Of a stretch of 64,000 nt of DNA, positions 18,479 through 26,045 are shown one piece after another. The translations under genes were made by a program, and so were the position numbers. This DNA comes from an uncultured Peptostreptococcaceae bacterium. GTDB lineage: Bacteria > Bacillota > Clostridia > Peptostreptococcales > Anaerovoracaceae. Numbering within the stretch: the first letter of the stretch is position 1; each line of letters begins with the position of its first letter. The notes under the pieces were generated by a model, which worked only from the letters and a program-made list of their open reading frames with translations, was not told the origin of the DNA and ran no database searches. The stretch lies in NCBI GenBank assembly GCA_905235115.1, contig CAJOKT010000017.1:16189-80188 (forward strand), given 5' to 3'.

Positions 18479-19699
18479 ATGGTAAATGTTATCGGACTTG
18501 GCTACATCGGGCTCCCAACTGCACTGATGCTGGCCTCTCACGGGATCGAGGTGATCGGAACAGACCTTAACTCTGAACTTGTGGCTACCCTCAATGCAGG
18601 CAGGACCACATTTAAGGAAAAAGGTCTGGATGAACTGTTCCGCGACGCACTCACTTCCGGCATAGTTTTCACCACAGAGTACCAGGTCACGGATACCTAC
18701 ATCGTTTCAGTACCCACTCCATACGACAAGTTCAGCAAAAAAGTCGATCCCTGCTTCGTGGTGGCTGCCGTGGAACAGGTCCTCAAAGCAGCGCCGAAAG
18801 GGGCGACTCTTGTGATAGAGTCCACTGTTTCCCCCGGAACCATTGAGAAGTATATCCGCCCTGCTGTTGAGAACGCCGGCTTTGTGATCGGAGAGGACAT
18901 CAACCTTGTACATGCACCGGAGAGGATCATACCCGGCAACATGGTGTACGAACTTATCCATAACAACAGGACCATCGGCGCTGATGACAGGGCTGTGGGC
19001 GAGAAAGTGAAGGAATTATATGCTTCCTTCTGTCAGGGTGAGATCGTGGTGACCGACATCAAGACTGCTGAGATGACAAAGGTAGTGGAAAATACCTTCC
19101 GCGCTGTCAACATCGCTTTTGCCAACGAACTGGCCAAGATCTGCCGCCATGACGACATGGACGTTTATGAGATAATCAGGATCTGCAACATGCACCCCCG
19201 CGTCAATATTTTGCAGCCGGGTCCGGGTGTAGGCGGACACTGCATCTCAGTGGACCCCTGGTTCCTGGTGGGTGACTATCCTTCCCTTGCCAAGGTGATC
19301 GATGAATCCATGAGGACCAATGACGGCATGCCGGATTTCGTGCTGAACCGCATTTATGACATAATGAAGGAAAAGGGCATGACAGACATCACAAAGGTGG
19401 GTCTGTACGGCCTTACATACAAGGAGAATGTGGACGATATGCGTGAATCACCGACGCTGCAGCTCCTTGAATCTCAGGAGCGTCACCTGGCCACGGGCCT
19501 GAAGGTATATGATCCGTTCATAACAGATGACGTGGTGGCAAATCAGTACCACGATCTTGACGCCTTCCTCCGTGATGTGGATATGGTGGTCATCATGGTC
19601 AAGCATGATGAGATCAGAAACAACGCCGGGAAGCTTAAGGACAAGGTGGTTCTGGACTGCCACAACATTATCGATCAGCCGGGAGTTTACCACATTTAG
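18479..19699 (+). CDS. wecC: UDP-N-acetyl-D-mannosamine dehydrogenase (WecC type)
   Basis: A 406-residue nucleotide-sugar dehydrogenase. The NAD-binding site GLGYIGLPTA is at the N-terminus, the catalytic Cys is in GPGVGGHCISVDPWF, and the C-terminal UDP-binding part has YGLTYKENVDDMRESP. The GVGGHCIxVDPWF form is characteristic of UDP-ManNAc dehydrogenases, and the next gene makes UDP-ManNAc, so together they produce UDP-ManNAcA for a wall polymer or capsule. GGAAGGAG precedes the ATG at 18479. Confidence 0.9.
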   Translation: MVNVIGLGYIGLPTALMLASHGIEVIGTDLNSELVATLNAGRTTFKEKGLDELFRDALTSGIVFTTEYQVTDTYIVSVPTPYDKFSKKVDPCFVVAAVEQVLKAAPKGATLVIESTVSPGTIEKYIRPAVENAGFVIGEDINLVHAPERIIPGNMVYELIHNNRTIGADDRAVGEKVKELYASFCQGEIVVTDIKTAEMTKVVENTFRAVNIAFANELAKICRHDDMDVYEIIRICNMHPRVNILQPGPGVGGHCISVDPWFLVGDYPSLAKVIDESMRTNDGMPDFVLNRIYDIMKEKGMTDITKVGLYGLTYKENVDDMRESPTLQLLESQERHLATGLKVYDPFITDDVVANQYHDLDAFLRDVDMVVIMVKHDEIRNNAGKLKDKVVLDCHNIIDQPGVYHI

Positions 19700-19750
19700 A
19701 ATGTACCGGATCTTTAAGGTATCAAGGGGCAGTTTGAAAGAGATCTTAAC

Positions 19751-20824
19751 ATGAAGGTAGTTACAGTAGTCGGAGCAAGACCACAATTTATCAAGGCCGC
19801 GGTGGTGTCCCATGTTTTGAGGCGGGATCATCAGGAGATCCTGGTCCACACGGGCCAGCATTTCGACTATAACATGTCGGAGCAGTTTTTCAGGGAACTG
19901 GACATACCGGACCCTGACTACAATCTGGGCATCTCCGGGGGAACACACGCTGAGATGACGGGGCGCATGATGATGGCCATAGAGGATGTGCTGGTGAACG
20001 AAGACCCGGACTGGGTGCTGGTTTACGGTGACACAAACTCCACGCTTGCGGCGGCCCTTACTGCCGCGAAGCTCCATATCCCGGTATGCCATGTGGAGGC
20101 AGGCATCAGAGTCCATTCCATGACAAATCCGGAGGAGATAAACCGTATCTGTACAGATCATGTGGCCAGTCTGCTTTTGGCCAGCACGAGGAGCGGATAC
20201 GATGAGATGGCCGTGGAAGGTCTTCAGGAAAAGGGAGTCCTGACAGGCGATCCGATGTATGATGCCTTTATTGAATACAGCACAAAACTCGATGTGAAGG
20301 ATATCGTACTTAAACTGCTTGGCGGCGGAGAGACCGGCGTGCCTGAAGAATATTACTACATGACATGCCACAGGGAAGAAAATACCAATGATGACAACAC
20401 TCTTCTGGAGATATTCAAAGCCGCTGAAAGGCTGGATGCCCGGACAATATATCCTGTCCATCCCAGGAACAAGGAAAGGGCCCTGAGACTAAGAGACAGG
20501 CTGGGAACCGGCAAAATCATCCTTACAGAGCCGGTGGGATACCTGGAAAGTGCATGTCTGGTCAGAAACGCAAAAAAGATCCTTACGGACTCCGGCGGTC
20601 TGCAGAGGGAAGCCTTCTTCGCAGGCAAAAAATGCGTCACCGTTTTGGATTTTGTGTGCTGGCCGGAGACGATGATCGACAATCGCAACGAGCTTACCAG
20701 ACCGATAGCAGATGAGATAGTGGAAAAGCTTTCACACGAGCAGACCATCGACAGCCATTATCTGCCCTTTGGTGACGGTCACGCAGCTGACAAGATCGTG
20801 AGAGCACTGGAGGAGTTCAGGTAA
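19751..20824 (+). CDS. wecB: UDP-N-acetylglucosamine 2-epimerase
   Basis: A 357-residue non-hydrolysing epimerase that converts UDP-GlcNAc to UDP-ManNAc. Family landmarks are VVGARPQFIKAA at the start, HTGQHFD, YGDTNSTLAAAL, HVEAGIR, NPEEINR and the C-terminal DSGGLQREAFFAGKKC. It follows wecC by 51 bases and supplies its substrate. No glycosyltransferase genes are adjacent, so the final polymer is assembled from elsewhere; CWB2 proteins such as the one upstream may bind such a polymer (inference). A terminator follows. Confidence 0.92.
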   Translation: MKVVTVVGARPQFIKAAVVSHVLRRDHQEILVHTGQHFDYNMSEQFFRELDIPDPDYNLGISGGTHAEMTGRMMMAIEDVLVNEDPDWVLVYGDTNSTLAAALTAAKLHIPVCHVEAGIRVHSMTNPEEINRICTDHVASLLLASTRSGYDEMAVEGLQEKGVLTGDPMYDAFIEYSTKLDVKDIVLKLLGGGETGVPEEYYYMTCHREENTNDDNTLLEIFKAAERLDARTIYPVHPRNKERALRLRDRLGTGKIILTEPVGYLESACLVRNAKKILTDSGGLQREAFFAGKKCVTVLDFVCWPETMIDNRNELTRPIADEIVEKLSHEQTIDSHYLPFGDGHAADKIVRALEEFR

Positions 20825-20839
20825 GATATGAATGAACGA

Positions 20840-20892
20840 GAGGGTGTCTCAAAAGGCCATTAGGCAGACCTTTTGAGACACCCTCTTCTTTT
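20840..20892. terminator. Strong bidirectional-looking terminator after wecB
   Basis: A perfect 17-bp inverted repeat: GAGGGTGTCTCAAAAGG (20840-20856) pairs with 20869-20885, followed by TTCTTTT. The same sequence also occurs near the ends of some insertion sequences, but no transposase is present here. Confidence 0.85.
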
Positions 20893-20947
20893 CAGGCTCT
20901 TCGCCAGGGGTCCGGCGCGCCCCGGGCAAACGCGGCAGCTCATTTTT

Positions 20948-20989
20948 TTGCGTTATCCAACCGATAGTTGTATAATATCCAACTGACAG
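20948..20989 (+). promoter_or_regulatory. Promoter with direct-repeat operator for the XRE regulator
   Basis: TTGCGT (20948-20953) and TATAAT (20971-20976) are 17 bases apart. TATCCAACCGATAG (20954-20967) and TATCCAACTGACAG (20976-20989) are direct repeats 22 bases apart, flanking the -10 box; the first also forms the inverted repeat CAAC-CGATA-GTTG. This layout suggests autoregulation by the XRE protein encoded downstream. Confidence 0.65.
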
Positions 20990-21102
20990 GTGAGGGATCT
21001 CAACCTACAGCCCCTTCAGGAGGGCAGGAGGTTTTGCTATTATCAGCTCGAAAAGGGACGGGCGGCGGCCCGGAATAGTAAAAAGACAGAGAGGATAGTA
21101 CA

Positions 21103-21594
21103 ATGAAAGAAACTTTTGGACAGAGATTTGCGAGACTCAGAAAACAGAAGGGCCTCACTCAGGAGGAACTGGGAGAGAAGATCGGCATCTCGGGACAGGC
21201 CGTATCCAAGTGGGAAAACGACGCGTCCATGCCGGACGTGGGGATCCTGGCGGACCTTTCGGACATACTGGGGGTGAGCCTGGACGAGCTTCTGGGCAAG
21301 GAGACCTCCGTGACCCGGATGGTGCCTGCCGAAGAACGTAAAAAAATGGAAGATATGATCCTGAAGATCCGCATCGACTCCTCTGAAGGGGACAAGGTCA
21401 CCATCAACCTGCCCCTCATGGTGGTCAAGCTGGGCATCAAAATGGGTATGTCCATGCCTCAAATCAACGGCAACGAAGCCCTGGAAGGCATCGACTTCAA
21501 CGATGTGATCCGGCTGGTGGAGGCGGGACTGGTCGGTGAGATCATGACTGTGGACTCCGCCGAGGGCGACCGCGTCCGGATCTTCGTGGAGTAG
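21103..21594 (+). CDS. XRE-family regulator with C-terminal beta domain
   Basis: A 163-residue protein. Residues 5-65 are an XRE helix-turn-helix (FARLRKQKGLTQEELGEKIG, QAVSKWENDASMPD). A charged linker leads to a C-terminal domain with two strand motifs, IRIDSSEGDKVTINLPL and MTVDSAEGDRVRIFVE. The same strand motifs recur in the small protein encoded three bases downstream. It likely represses its own promoter, where two direct repeats surround the -10 box. Target genes other than its own operon are unknown. Confidence 0.88.
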   Translation: MKETFGQRFARLRKQKGLTQEELGEKIGISGQAVSKWENDASMPDVGILADLSDILGVSLDELLGKETSVTRMVPAEERKKMEDMILKIRIDSSEGDKVTINLPLMVVKLGIKMGMSMPQINGNEALEGIDFNDVIRLVEAGLVGEIMTVDSAEGDRVRIFVE

Positions 21595-21597
21595 GCC

Positions 21598-21840
21598 ATG
21601 TGGATCAGAATAAAAACGGATGAGGGGCGGCGCATCAATATACCGGTGCCTCTGGGATTCGTCGGGAGCCCGTTCGTTCTGAAGGCCGCCGCCCGCTGCG
21701 GCGGGCCGGAGGCCGCAAAGTACGCGCCCGTCGCAAAAGATCTCTGCCGGGAACTTAAGAGATACGTCAGGACAAACGGCCACTTCACCCTGGTGGATGT
21801 GGAAAGCTCCGACGGGACCCTGGTAAGGATCACGGTATAA
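21598..21840 (+). CDS. Small paralogue of the XRE regulator's C-terminal domain
   Basis: An 80-residue protein beginning three bases after the XRE stop codon. It opens with WIRIKTDEGRRINIPVPL and ends with LVDVESSDGTLVRITV, matching the strand motifs at both ends of the regulator's C-terminal domain. It has no HTH. It may bind or compete with the regulator as a ligand-sensing or anti-repressor subunit; that role is inference. The ATG is coupled to the upstream stop. Confidence 0.75.
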   Translation: MWIRIKTDEGRRINIPVPLGFVGSPFVLKAAARCGGPEAAKYAPVAKDLCRELKRYVRTNGHFTLVDVESSDGTLVRITV

Positions 21841-21884
21841 TTGTTCAGATAATGACCGGAAATCAAAGTAATCGGAGGTTTTAA

Positions 21885-22859
21885 GTGAAAAGAATCATTG
21901 GTTTCGTGGCTGCATTCATGATCGCGGCAAGTCTTTTGGCAGGCTGCGGGTCTCAGGGAAACCAGCCGGCCGGCCGGGAGGAAAAGTTACAGATCGTGAC
22001 CACGATCTTTCCGGAGTACGACTGGGTGATGAACATTCTGGGAGACGATCCGGCAGGGGCTGAGGTCACGATGCTCATGGGAAGCGGAGTGGACCTGCAC
22101 AGCTTCCAGCCCACCGCAGCAGATATAATGAAGATATCCACCTGCGACATTTTTATCTACGTGGGAGGAGAGTCCGACCGGTGGGTGGAGGGCGCCCTGA
22201 AGGAGGCAGTAAACGATCAAATGGTGGTGGTCAGCCTCATGGACGTTTTGGGCGACTGCGCAAAAGAGGAAGAATCGGTGGAAGGCATGCAGGACAGCGG
22301 CGGGGCCGGCGATGAGACGGAGTACGACGAGCACGTCTGGCTCTCCCTTAAAAACGCCTCGCTGTTCGTGGACAGCCTGTCCGGCGTGCTGGCTCAGGCT
22401 GACCCCGAAAACGCCGGCCTTTATGAGGCCAACGCAGCCGCATATATTGAGAAGCTGGAAGCCCTTGACCGCCAATACGAAGCGGCAATTTCGGAGGCCG
22501 GGTTCAGGACCCTGCTTTTCGGCGACCGGTTTCCCTTCAGATACCTGACAGATGATTACGGGCTGGACTACTACGCAGCGTTTTCCGGCTGCTCTGCGGA
22601 GACAGAGGCCAGCTTCGAGACCCTGACTTTCCTTTCGAAAAAGCTGGATGAGCTGGGTCTGCCCGCCGTCATCATAATCGACGGCAGCGACAGCCGCCTG
22701 GCCGAGACAATAGTGCAAAACACCGGATCCAAAGACCAGCAGATCCTCAGACTGGATTCCATGCAGGCAACGACATCCGGAGATGTTGCCAATGGGGCAA
22801 CATACATTGCCATTATGGCAACAAATCTGGAGGTGCTTGAGGAGGCATTGAACCGGTAA
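21885..22859 (+). CDS. Zinc/manganese ABC transporter substrate-binding lipoprotein
   Basis: A 324-residue extracellular lipoprotein of the ZnuA/TroA cluster. The GTG start follows CGGAGG. The signal peptide ends in the lipobox LLAGC (Cys22). Metal-ligand motifs of the family are visible: VDLHSFQPT (first His), an acidic Asp/Glu-rich loop followed by DEHVWLS (second His), and the C-terminal VIIIDGSDSRLAETI. The third His is not obvious; FGDRFPFRYL stands at its usual place (GHDAFGYF), so the site may be altered. No ATPase or permease genes are adjacent, so it is an orphan binding protein. Confidence 0.85.
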   Translation: MKRIIGFVAAFMIAASLLAGCGSQGNQPAGREEKLQIVTTIFPEYDWVMNILGDDPAGAEVTMLMGSGVDLHSFQPTAADIMKISTCDIFIYVGGESDRWVEGALKEAVNDQMVVVSLMDVLGDCAKEEESVEGMQDSGGAGDETEYDEHVWLSLKNASLFVDSLSGVLAQADPENAGLYEANAAAYIEKLEALDRQYEAAISEAGFRTLLFGDRFPFRYLTDDYGLDYYAAFSGCSAETEASFETLTFLSKKLDELGLPAVIIIDGSDSRLAETIVQNTGSKDQQILRLDSMQATTSGDVANGATYIAIMATNLEVLEEALNR

Positions 22860-22964
22860 GATGGCGGAACCGCGAAAAACGCGGATCCGGCAGGCAGCAA
22901 ATGCCATTCACAAGGACCGGTCATGGCCAAAAGTGGCTGACAAAATGATACTGCTCCATGCAGA

Positions 22965-23002
22965 AAAAGCCGGGCCGCCCTATGGGCGGCCCGGCTTTTT
23001 TC
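22965..23002. terminator. Bidirectional terminator between the binding protein and sigma-factor genes
   Basis: AAAAAGCCGGGCCGCC pairs with GGCGGCCCGGCTTTTT, with T-runs on both strands, between convergent genes. Confidence 0.92.
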
Positions 23003-23032
23003 CCTATTTGATTTCTATTTGCCCGGGTGCTC

Positions 23033-23393
23033 TTAATGTCCGTCAGTATCCGCGGCATCTTCAGAATCAGCCTCGGCTTCGGCGCCATCTCCGGTCCCGG
23101 CCTTCTGGCTCCGGGAATATCAGGCGGTCGGCGTAGTCCTCCAGAGGCTCTCTTCGCCTGAACCAGGAGGAAAGCGTCACCCGCTTGCACTCGTTGACGG
23201 CCACCCTTATGATCCAGTTCTTCAAGTGGTCCTCAGACTGGAAGTCCTTGCCGTACCGCAGAAGCTTGAGAAAAGTCTCCTGCACGATGTCATCTGCGTC
23301 CAGGGTATTTCTGAAGTAGGTGAACCCCACAGAGAAGACCCGGTCCCTGTACCTTATGTAGATTTCTTCGATATTGCTTGCCGTTACTTTCAT
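23033..23393 (-). pseudogene. ECF sigma factor lacking region 4
   Basis: The N-terminal part is sigma region 2: YRDRVFSVGFTYFRNTLDAD followed by DIVQETFLKLL and DHLKNWIIRVAVNECKR. After ADRLIFPEPE the frame ends at 23067 without region 4, which should provide the -35-binding HTH (about 60 residues). In a neighbouring frame the DNA continues as KAGTGDGAEAEADSEDAADT to a stop at 23033, an acidic tail resembling that of the secreted protein at 26046. The simplest reading is an internal deletion that removed region 4 and shifted the frame. The product could not act as a normal sigma factor. The start at 23393 follows GCGGGTGA. Confidence 0.75.
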
Positions 23394-23468
23394 ATTCACC
23401 CGCTGCCATGGGCAGAAATGCATTTCATATATAATACACCTGAGGGGGCAGAAATGTCACAGGGGCAG

Positions 23469-23497
23469 TTGTAAGAATTTATCAGGATTGGTATAAT
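23469..23497 (+). promoter_or_regulatory. Promoter of the flavodoxin-like gene
   Basis: TTGTAA (23469-23474) and TATAAT (23492-23497) are 17 bases apart. The transcript would begin at a small hairpin, GTGCGGG-A-CCCGCAC. Confidence 0.6.
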
Positions 23498-23594
23498 CAT
23501 GGTGCGGGACCCGCACCGCGCAAAACATCATTTCCGGATGACACCACCTATCCGCTGAAGAGTAAGACATCAGAGACATCAAGGAGATATAATA

Positions 23595-24062
23595 ATGAAG
23601 ACACTTTGCTTATACTACACCAGGACCAACACCACCAAGGCGGCGATGAAGACCATCGCAGATATCGCGGGAGCCGATATCAAGGAGTATACCGACGGCA
23701 GGGGCAGGAAGGGATTTTGGGGATATGTGAGCGCGTGTTTTGCGACCGTAAACAATACCATTTCCAAAGTTGCCATCAGGGGCAAAGTAAAGCTGAAGGA
23801 CTACGACAGGGTCATAATCGGCATGCCCATCTGGGTGGAGAGACCCTGTGCCATCGGAAGAGCCCTGATCAAAAAATATGCTGATGAGATGCCTCCGGAG
23901 GTCTATTACGTGGTGACTCACATGGGCAAAAACGACTACATGACTAAGATCAAGTCCATGGACGATCTGCTGGGAAGACCGTCCAAGGGTCAGATATCCA
24001 TCAGGACCAAGGACAACGATTACGTGAAGGAAGCTGCTGAATTCGCGGTGACTCTGGATTAA
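23595..24062 (+). CDS. Flavodoxin-fold protein
   Basis: A 155-residue protein whose start, LCLYYTRTNTTKAAM, is the FMN phosphate-binding loop of flavodoxins; further landmarks are DRVIIGMPIWVERPC and YYVVTHMG. AAGGAGATATAATA precedes the ATG. It probably carries electrons or acts as an NAD(P)H/quinone-type reductase. It stands alone behind its own promoter. Confidence 0.82.
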   Translation: MKTLCLYYTRTNTTKAAMKTIADIAGADIKEYTDGRGRKGFWGYVSACFATVNNTISKVAIRGKVKLKDYDRVIIGMPIWVERPCAIGRALIKKYADEMPPEVYYVVTHMGKNDYMTKIKSMDDLLGRPSKGQISIRTKDNDYVKEAAEFAVTLD

Positions 24063-24231
24063 ACGGACGAGAGGACGCATCGGGAGATCTGTCTGTCGCA
24101 TGCCGGAAAGGTGGCCCCGGGAAAGCTTAAGACGGTCATAAGACATCCGATCAGGATAAGATGGATCAGGAGACCTTTACCGCAGGCTGTGACACGGCGA
24201 TTTAAATGTTTTGCGAAAGGAGCGGAACGGC

Positions 24232-24462
24232 ATGAATATCGACTGGATAGACGGATCAGAGATCCGCGTGAAGTACGACAATGACGAGGTGGTCATCTCT
24301 GCAAACAGAGAGGGCCTGCTTTCGCTGGCAGGACAACTCGCTGCCCTGGCGGAGGGGGTCCCCGGCGACCACATCCACTATGACGAGTACAATTCCCTGG
24401 AGGAGGGCTCGAAGGAACTGATCATAGAGAGGACCGAGCAGCCATGTGTACCCGAATCGTAG
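24232..24462 (+). CDS. Imm32-like small protein
   Basis: A 76-residue protein with NREGLLSLAGQLAALAEGVP followed by HIHYDEYNSLEEGSKELIIE. This pattern resembles the Imm32 immunity-protein family, judged by memory. AAAGGAGCGG precedes the ATG at 24232. No toxin gene is adjacent, so immunity function is not shown. Confidence 0.6.
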   Translation: MNIDWIDGSEIRVKYDNDEVVISANREGLLSLAGQLAALAEGVPGDHIHYDEYNSLEEGSKELIIERTEQPCVPES

Positions 24463-24520
24463 TCAACAGGAAAAATACCATCGTGGGATGGGACAAGACA
24501 GATAATGTGAGGTTGACCAA

Positions 24521-24736
24521 ATGGTAAAGTTTTGTACATGTACAGACACCGATTGCCCGTTCAACCCTGTGAATCACGATCAGGGCTGCACGCCGTGCAT
24601 CGCAAAAAATCTTAAGGAGAGGGAGATACCCAGCTGCTTTTTCCACCTGGCAGGAGGAGAGAAGCCCACGCCTGACTGGCACTTCGAGGACTTCGCCGCC
24701 CTGATCAACAGGAACAGAGAACCGGAGAATGAATGA
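24521..24736 (+). CDS. Cysteine-rich DUF6485-type protein
   Basis: A 71-residue protein with seven cysteines (FCTCTDTDCPFNP, then HDQGCTPCIAKNLKE and SCFFHL). The spacing suggests a small zinc or iron-sulfur domain. The pattern matches the DUF6485 family as I recall it. The start at 24521 overlaps the end of a short 27-codon frame. The function is unknown. Confidence 0.65.
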   Translation: MVKFCTCTDTDCPFNPVNHDQGCTPCIAKNLKEREIPSCFFHLAGGEKPTPDWHFEDFAALINRNREPENE

Positions 24737-24828
24737 CAACTCCATGGACATCGGCCACATAGGGATCTATTTTAAGCATCGAGCGGACTGCAAATCAGAT
24801 AAATCTGAACTTGCGTGGAGGTGTATTT

Positions 24829-25050
24829 ATGATCGTCATAAAGGTACTGGCTATACTGTTAGGGCTAGCTTTCCTTCTGTTTGGATACTTTATTTATTTC
24901 AAAGACAAATATGATCTTATCAATGGCTTTGAGGCAGACTTTAAAGCCGGCCGAAAGAATGAAGAATATGCAAAGAGAGTAGGAATGGCAGAGTTTGTTA
25001 TTGGCATAGCTCTGCTGATCGCGGGTTTTGCGCTTATTATATTTGTTTGA
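24829..25050 (+). CDS. DUF3784-like small membrane protein
   Basis: A 73-residue protein with two membrane helices (IVIKVLAILLGLAFLLFGYF and FVIGIALLIAGFALIIFV) separated by a short charged loop containing DLINGFEADFKAGRKNEEYAK. This is the DUF3784 pattern. GTGGAGG lies upstream of the ATG at 24829. The function is unknown. Confidence 0.72.
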   Translation: MIVIKVLAILLGLAFLLFGYFIYFKDKYDLINGFEADFKAGRKNEEYAKRVGMAEFVIGIALLIAGFALIIFV

Positions 25051-25092
25051 CATATTCAAGTTTGCCGGTCAGAGGGAAGAAAGGAAAATATA

Positions 25093-25701
25093 ATGAAAGC
25101 TAAGAAACTAACATCGATTCTCGTCATGGTCCTGGCGGTCGCAATGGCCGCCGGACTGTTGGCGGCCTGCGGCGGAAACGGCGGGTCCCAGGGCGGCGAA
25201 GAACCTCCGGATGACCCCGGTGTGATTGCTCCCGGCGGAGACCCCGTGGAGGAGGGGCCGACAGTGGTGACCGTGATCGATGAGATCGACACCGACGGAA
25301 TGCCTGGCATTCCTCTTGAGATGGAGTCCGTGACCCTCTACGAGGACGGCAGGGTGAAGGTGGTGCCCACCGGTGAAATGCTGGCTTACTACGAGGGAAC
25401 CGGCGTCCTGGAGGACGGCGGTATCTATCCCTTCGACTACATCGACAAGGTCCGCGACATCTATCTGGTGAGATTCGGAAACGCCGGCTACAGGACGGTG
25501 ATCGCCCTCATGGAGGATGGGTCGCTCTTCGCCTTCAGCGCAAAAGATCTGCTCGCCGACCACAAGCTCTCCGTCTACGGCGACATCGGCGGCGTGTCGG
25601 GCTTCATCGACGTGCAGCAGATCCAAGACGAGGGGGCCTTCGGCGTCATGGGGGTCACTGAGAGCGGCGAAGAGATACTGCTGGACCCATACCTGAATTA
25701 A
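25093..25701 (+). CDS. Secreted lipoprotein of unknown function
   Basis: A 202-residue lipoprotein. The signal sequence LTSILVMVLAVAMAAG leads to the lipobox LLAAC (Cys26), followed by a Gly/Pro/Glu-rich spacer and a beta-rich domain from residue ~55 (VTLYEDGRVKVVPTGEM, VIALMEDGSLFAFSAKDL). I recognise no family. GGGAAGAAAGGA precedes the ATG. A clear terminator follows. Confidence 0.75.
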   Translation: MKAKKLTSILVMVLAVAMAAGLLAACGGNGGSQGGEEPPDDPGVIAPGGDPVEEGPTVVTVIDEIDTDGMPGIPLEMESVTLYEDGRVKVVPTGEMLAYYEGTGVLEDGGIYPFDYIDKVRDIYLVRFGNAGYRTVIALMEDGSLFAFSAKDLLADHKLSVYGDIGGVSGFIDVQQIQDEGAFGVMGVTESGEEILLDPYLN

Positions 25702-25709
25702 ATAGTAGG

Positions 25710-25737
25710 AAAGGACCTTCGTGGAAGGTCCTTTTTT
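25710..25737 (+). terminator. Terminator after the lipoprotein gene
   Basis: AAAGGACCTTC-GTG-GAAGGTCCTTT followed by TTT. Confidence 0.92.
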
Positions 25738-25784
25738 AGAGATTTTTGGTGGTGGCTGATGCCATGGGCCCGTCTCGAAAAGTT

Positions 25785-25998
25785 ATGTAAACTCGATTTA
25801 CTGTACTATTTCAAAAAATTGAAATAGTACAGTGGTGCGGCCCCGTGTTTTACTGTAAAAAAAAGGTTTTTTGATTACCTACAGTAATGGAAGGAGCAAT
25901 TTGGGGAAAAATCCGGGCAAAAGCGGGGTTCAACCCTAAAAAATGGGAATTATTTACTGTACTATTTCAAAAAATTGAAATAGTACAGTAATGTAAAC
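25785..25998. repeat. Intergenic element with twin identical palindromes
   Basis: Two identical 34-bp palindromes lie at 25800-25833 and 25956-25989. Each has 15-bp perfect arms (ACTGTACTATTTCAA) around AAAA. Between them TTACTGTA and TACAGTAA form a third, looser inverted pair around an A-run and T-run. ATGTAAAC occurs on both outer sides (25785-25792 and 25991-25998) as a possible 8-bp target duplication. No open frame is present. It could be a miniature mobile element or a multi-site operator. Apart from this element and the flanking terminators I see nothing in 25738-26045. Confidence 0.75.
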
Positions 25999-26035
25999 AG
26001 GGCGAGGATAAAAAATGACATCCTCGCCCTGTTTT
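25998..26035. terminator. Bidirectional hairpin terminator after the beta-helix gene
   Basis: CAGGGCGAGGAT pairs with ATCCTCGCCCTG (26020-26031); TTTT follows on the plus strand and GTTTAC on the minus strand, 11 bases beyond the minus-strand gene's end. Confidence 0.75.
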
Positions 26036-26045
26036 CGTATATCAA

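Noticed and set aside
20840..20892. Insertion-sequence terminal repeat
   Set aside because: The sequence resembles ends of some IS elements, but there is no transposase or second copy; a terminator explains it.
22861..23136. Open frame after the metal-binding lipoprotein
   Set aside because: It reads through a strong bidirectional terminator and has no coding character.
24444..24527. 27-codon frame starting MCTRIVVNRKN
   Set aside because: Overlaps two better-supported small genes and lacks a ribosome binding site; at most a remnant.
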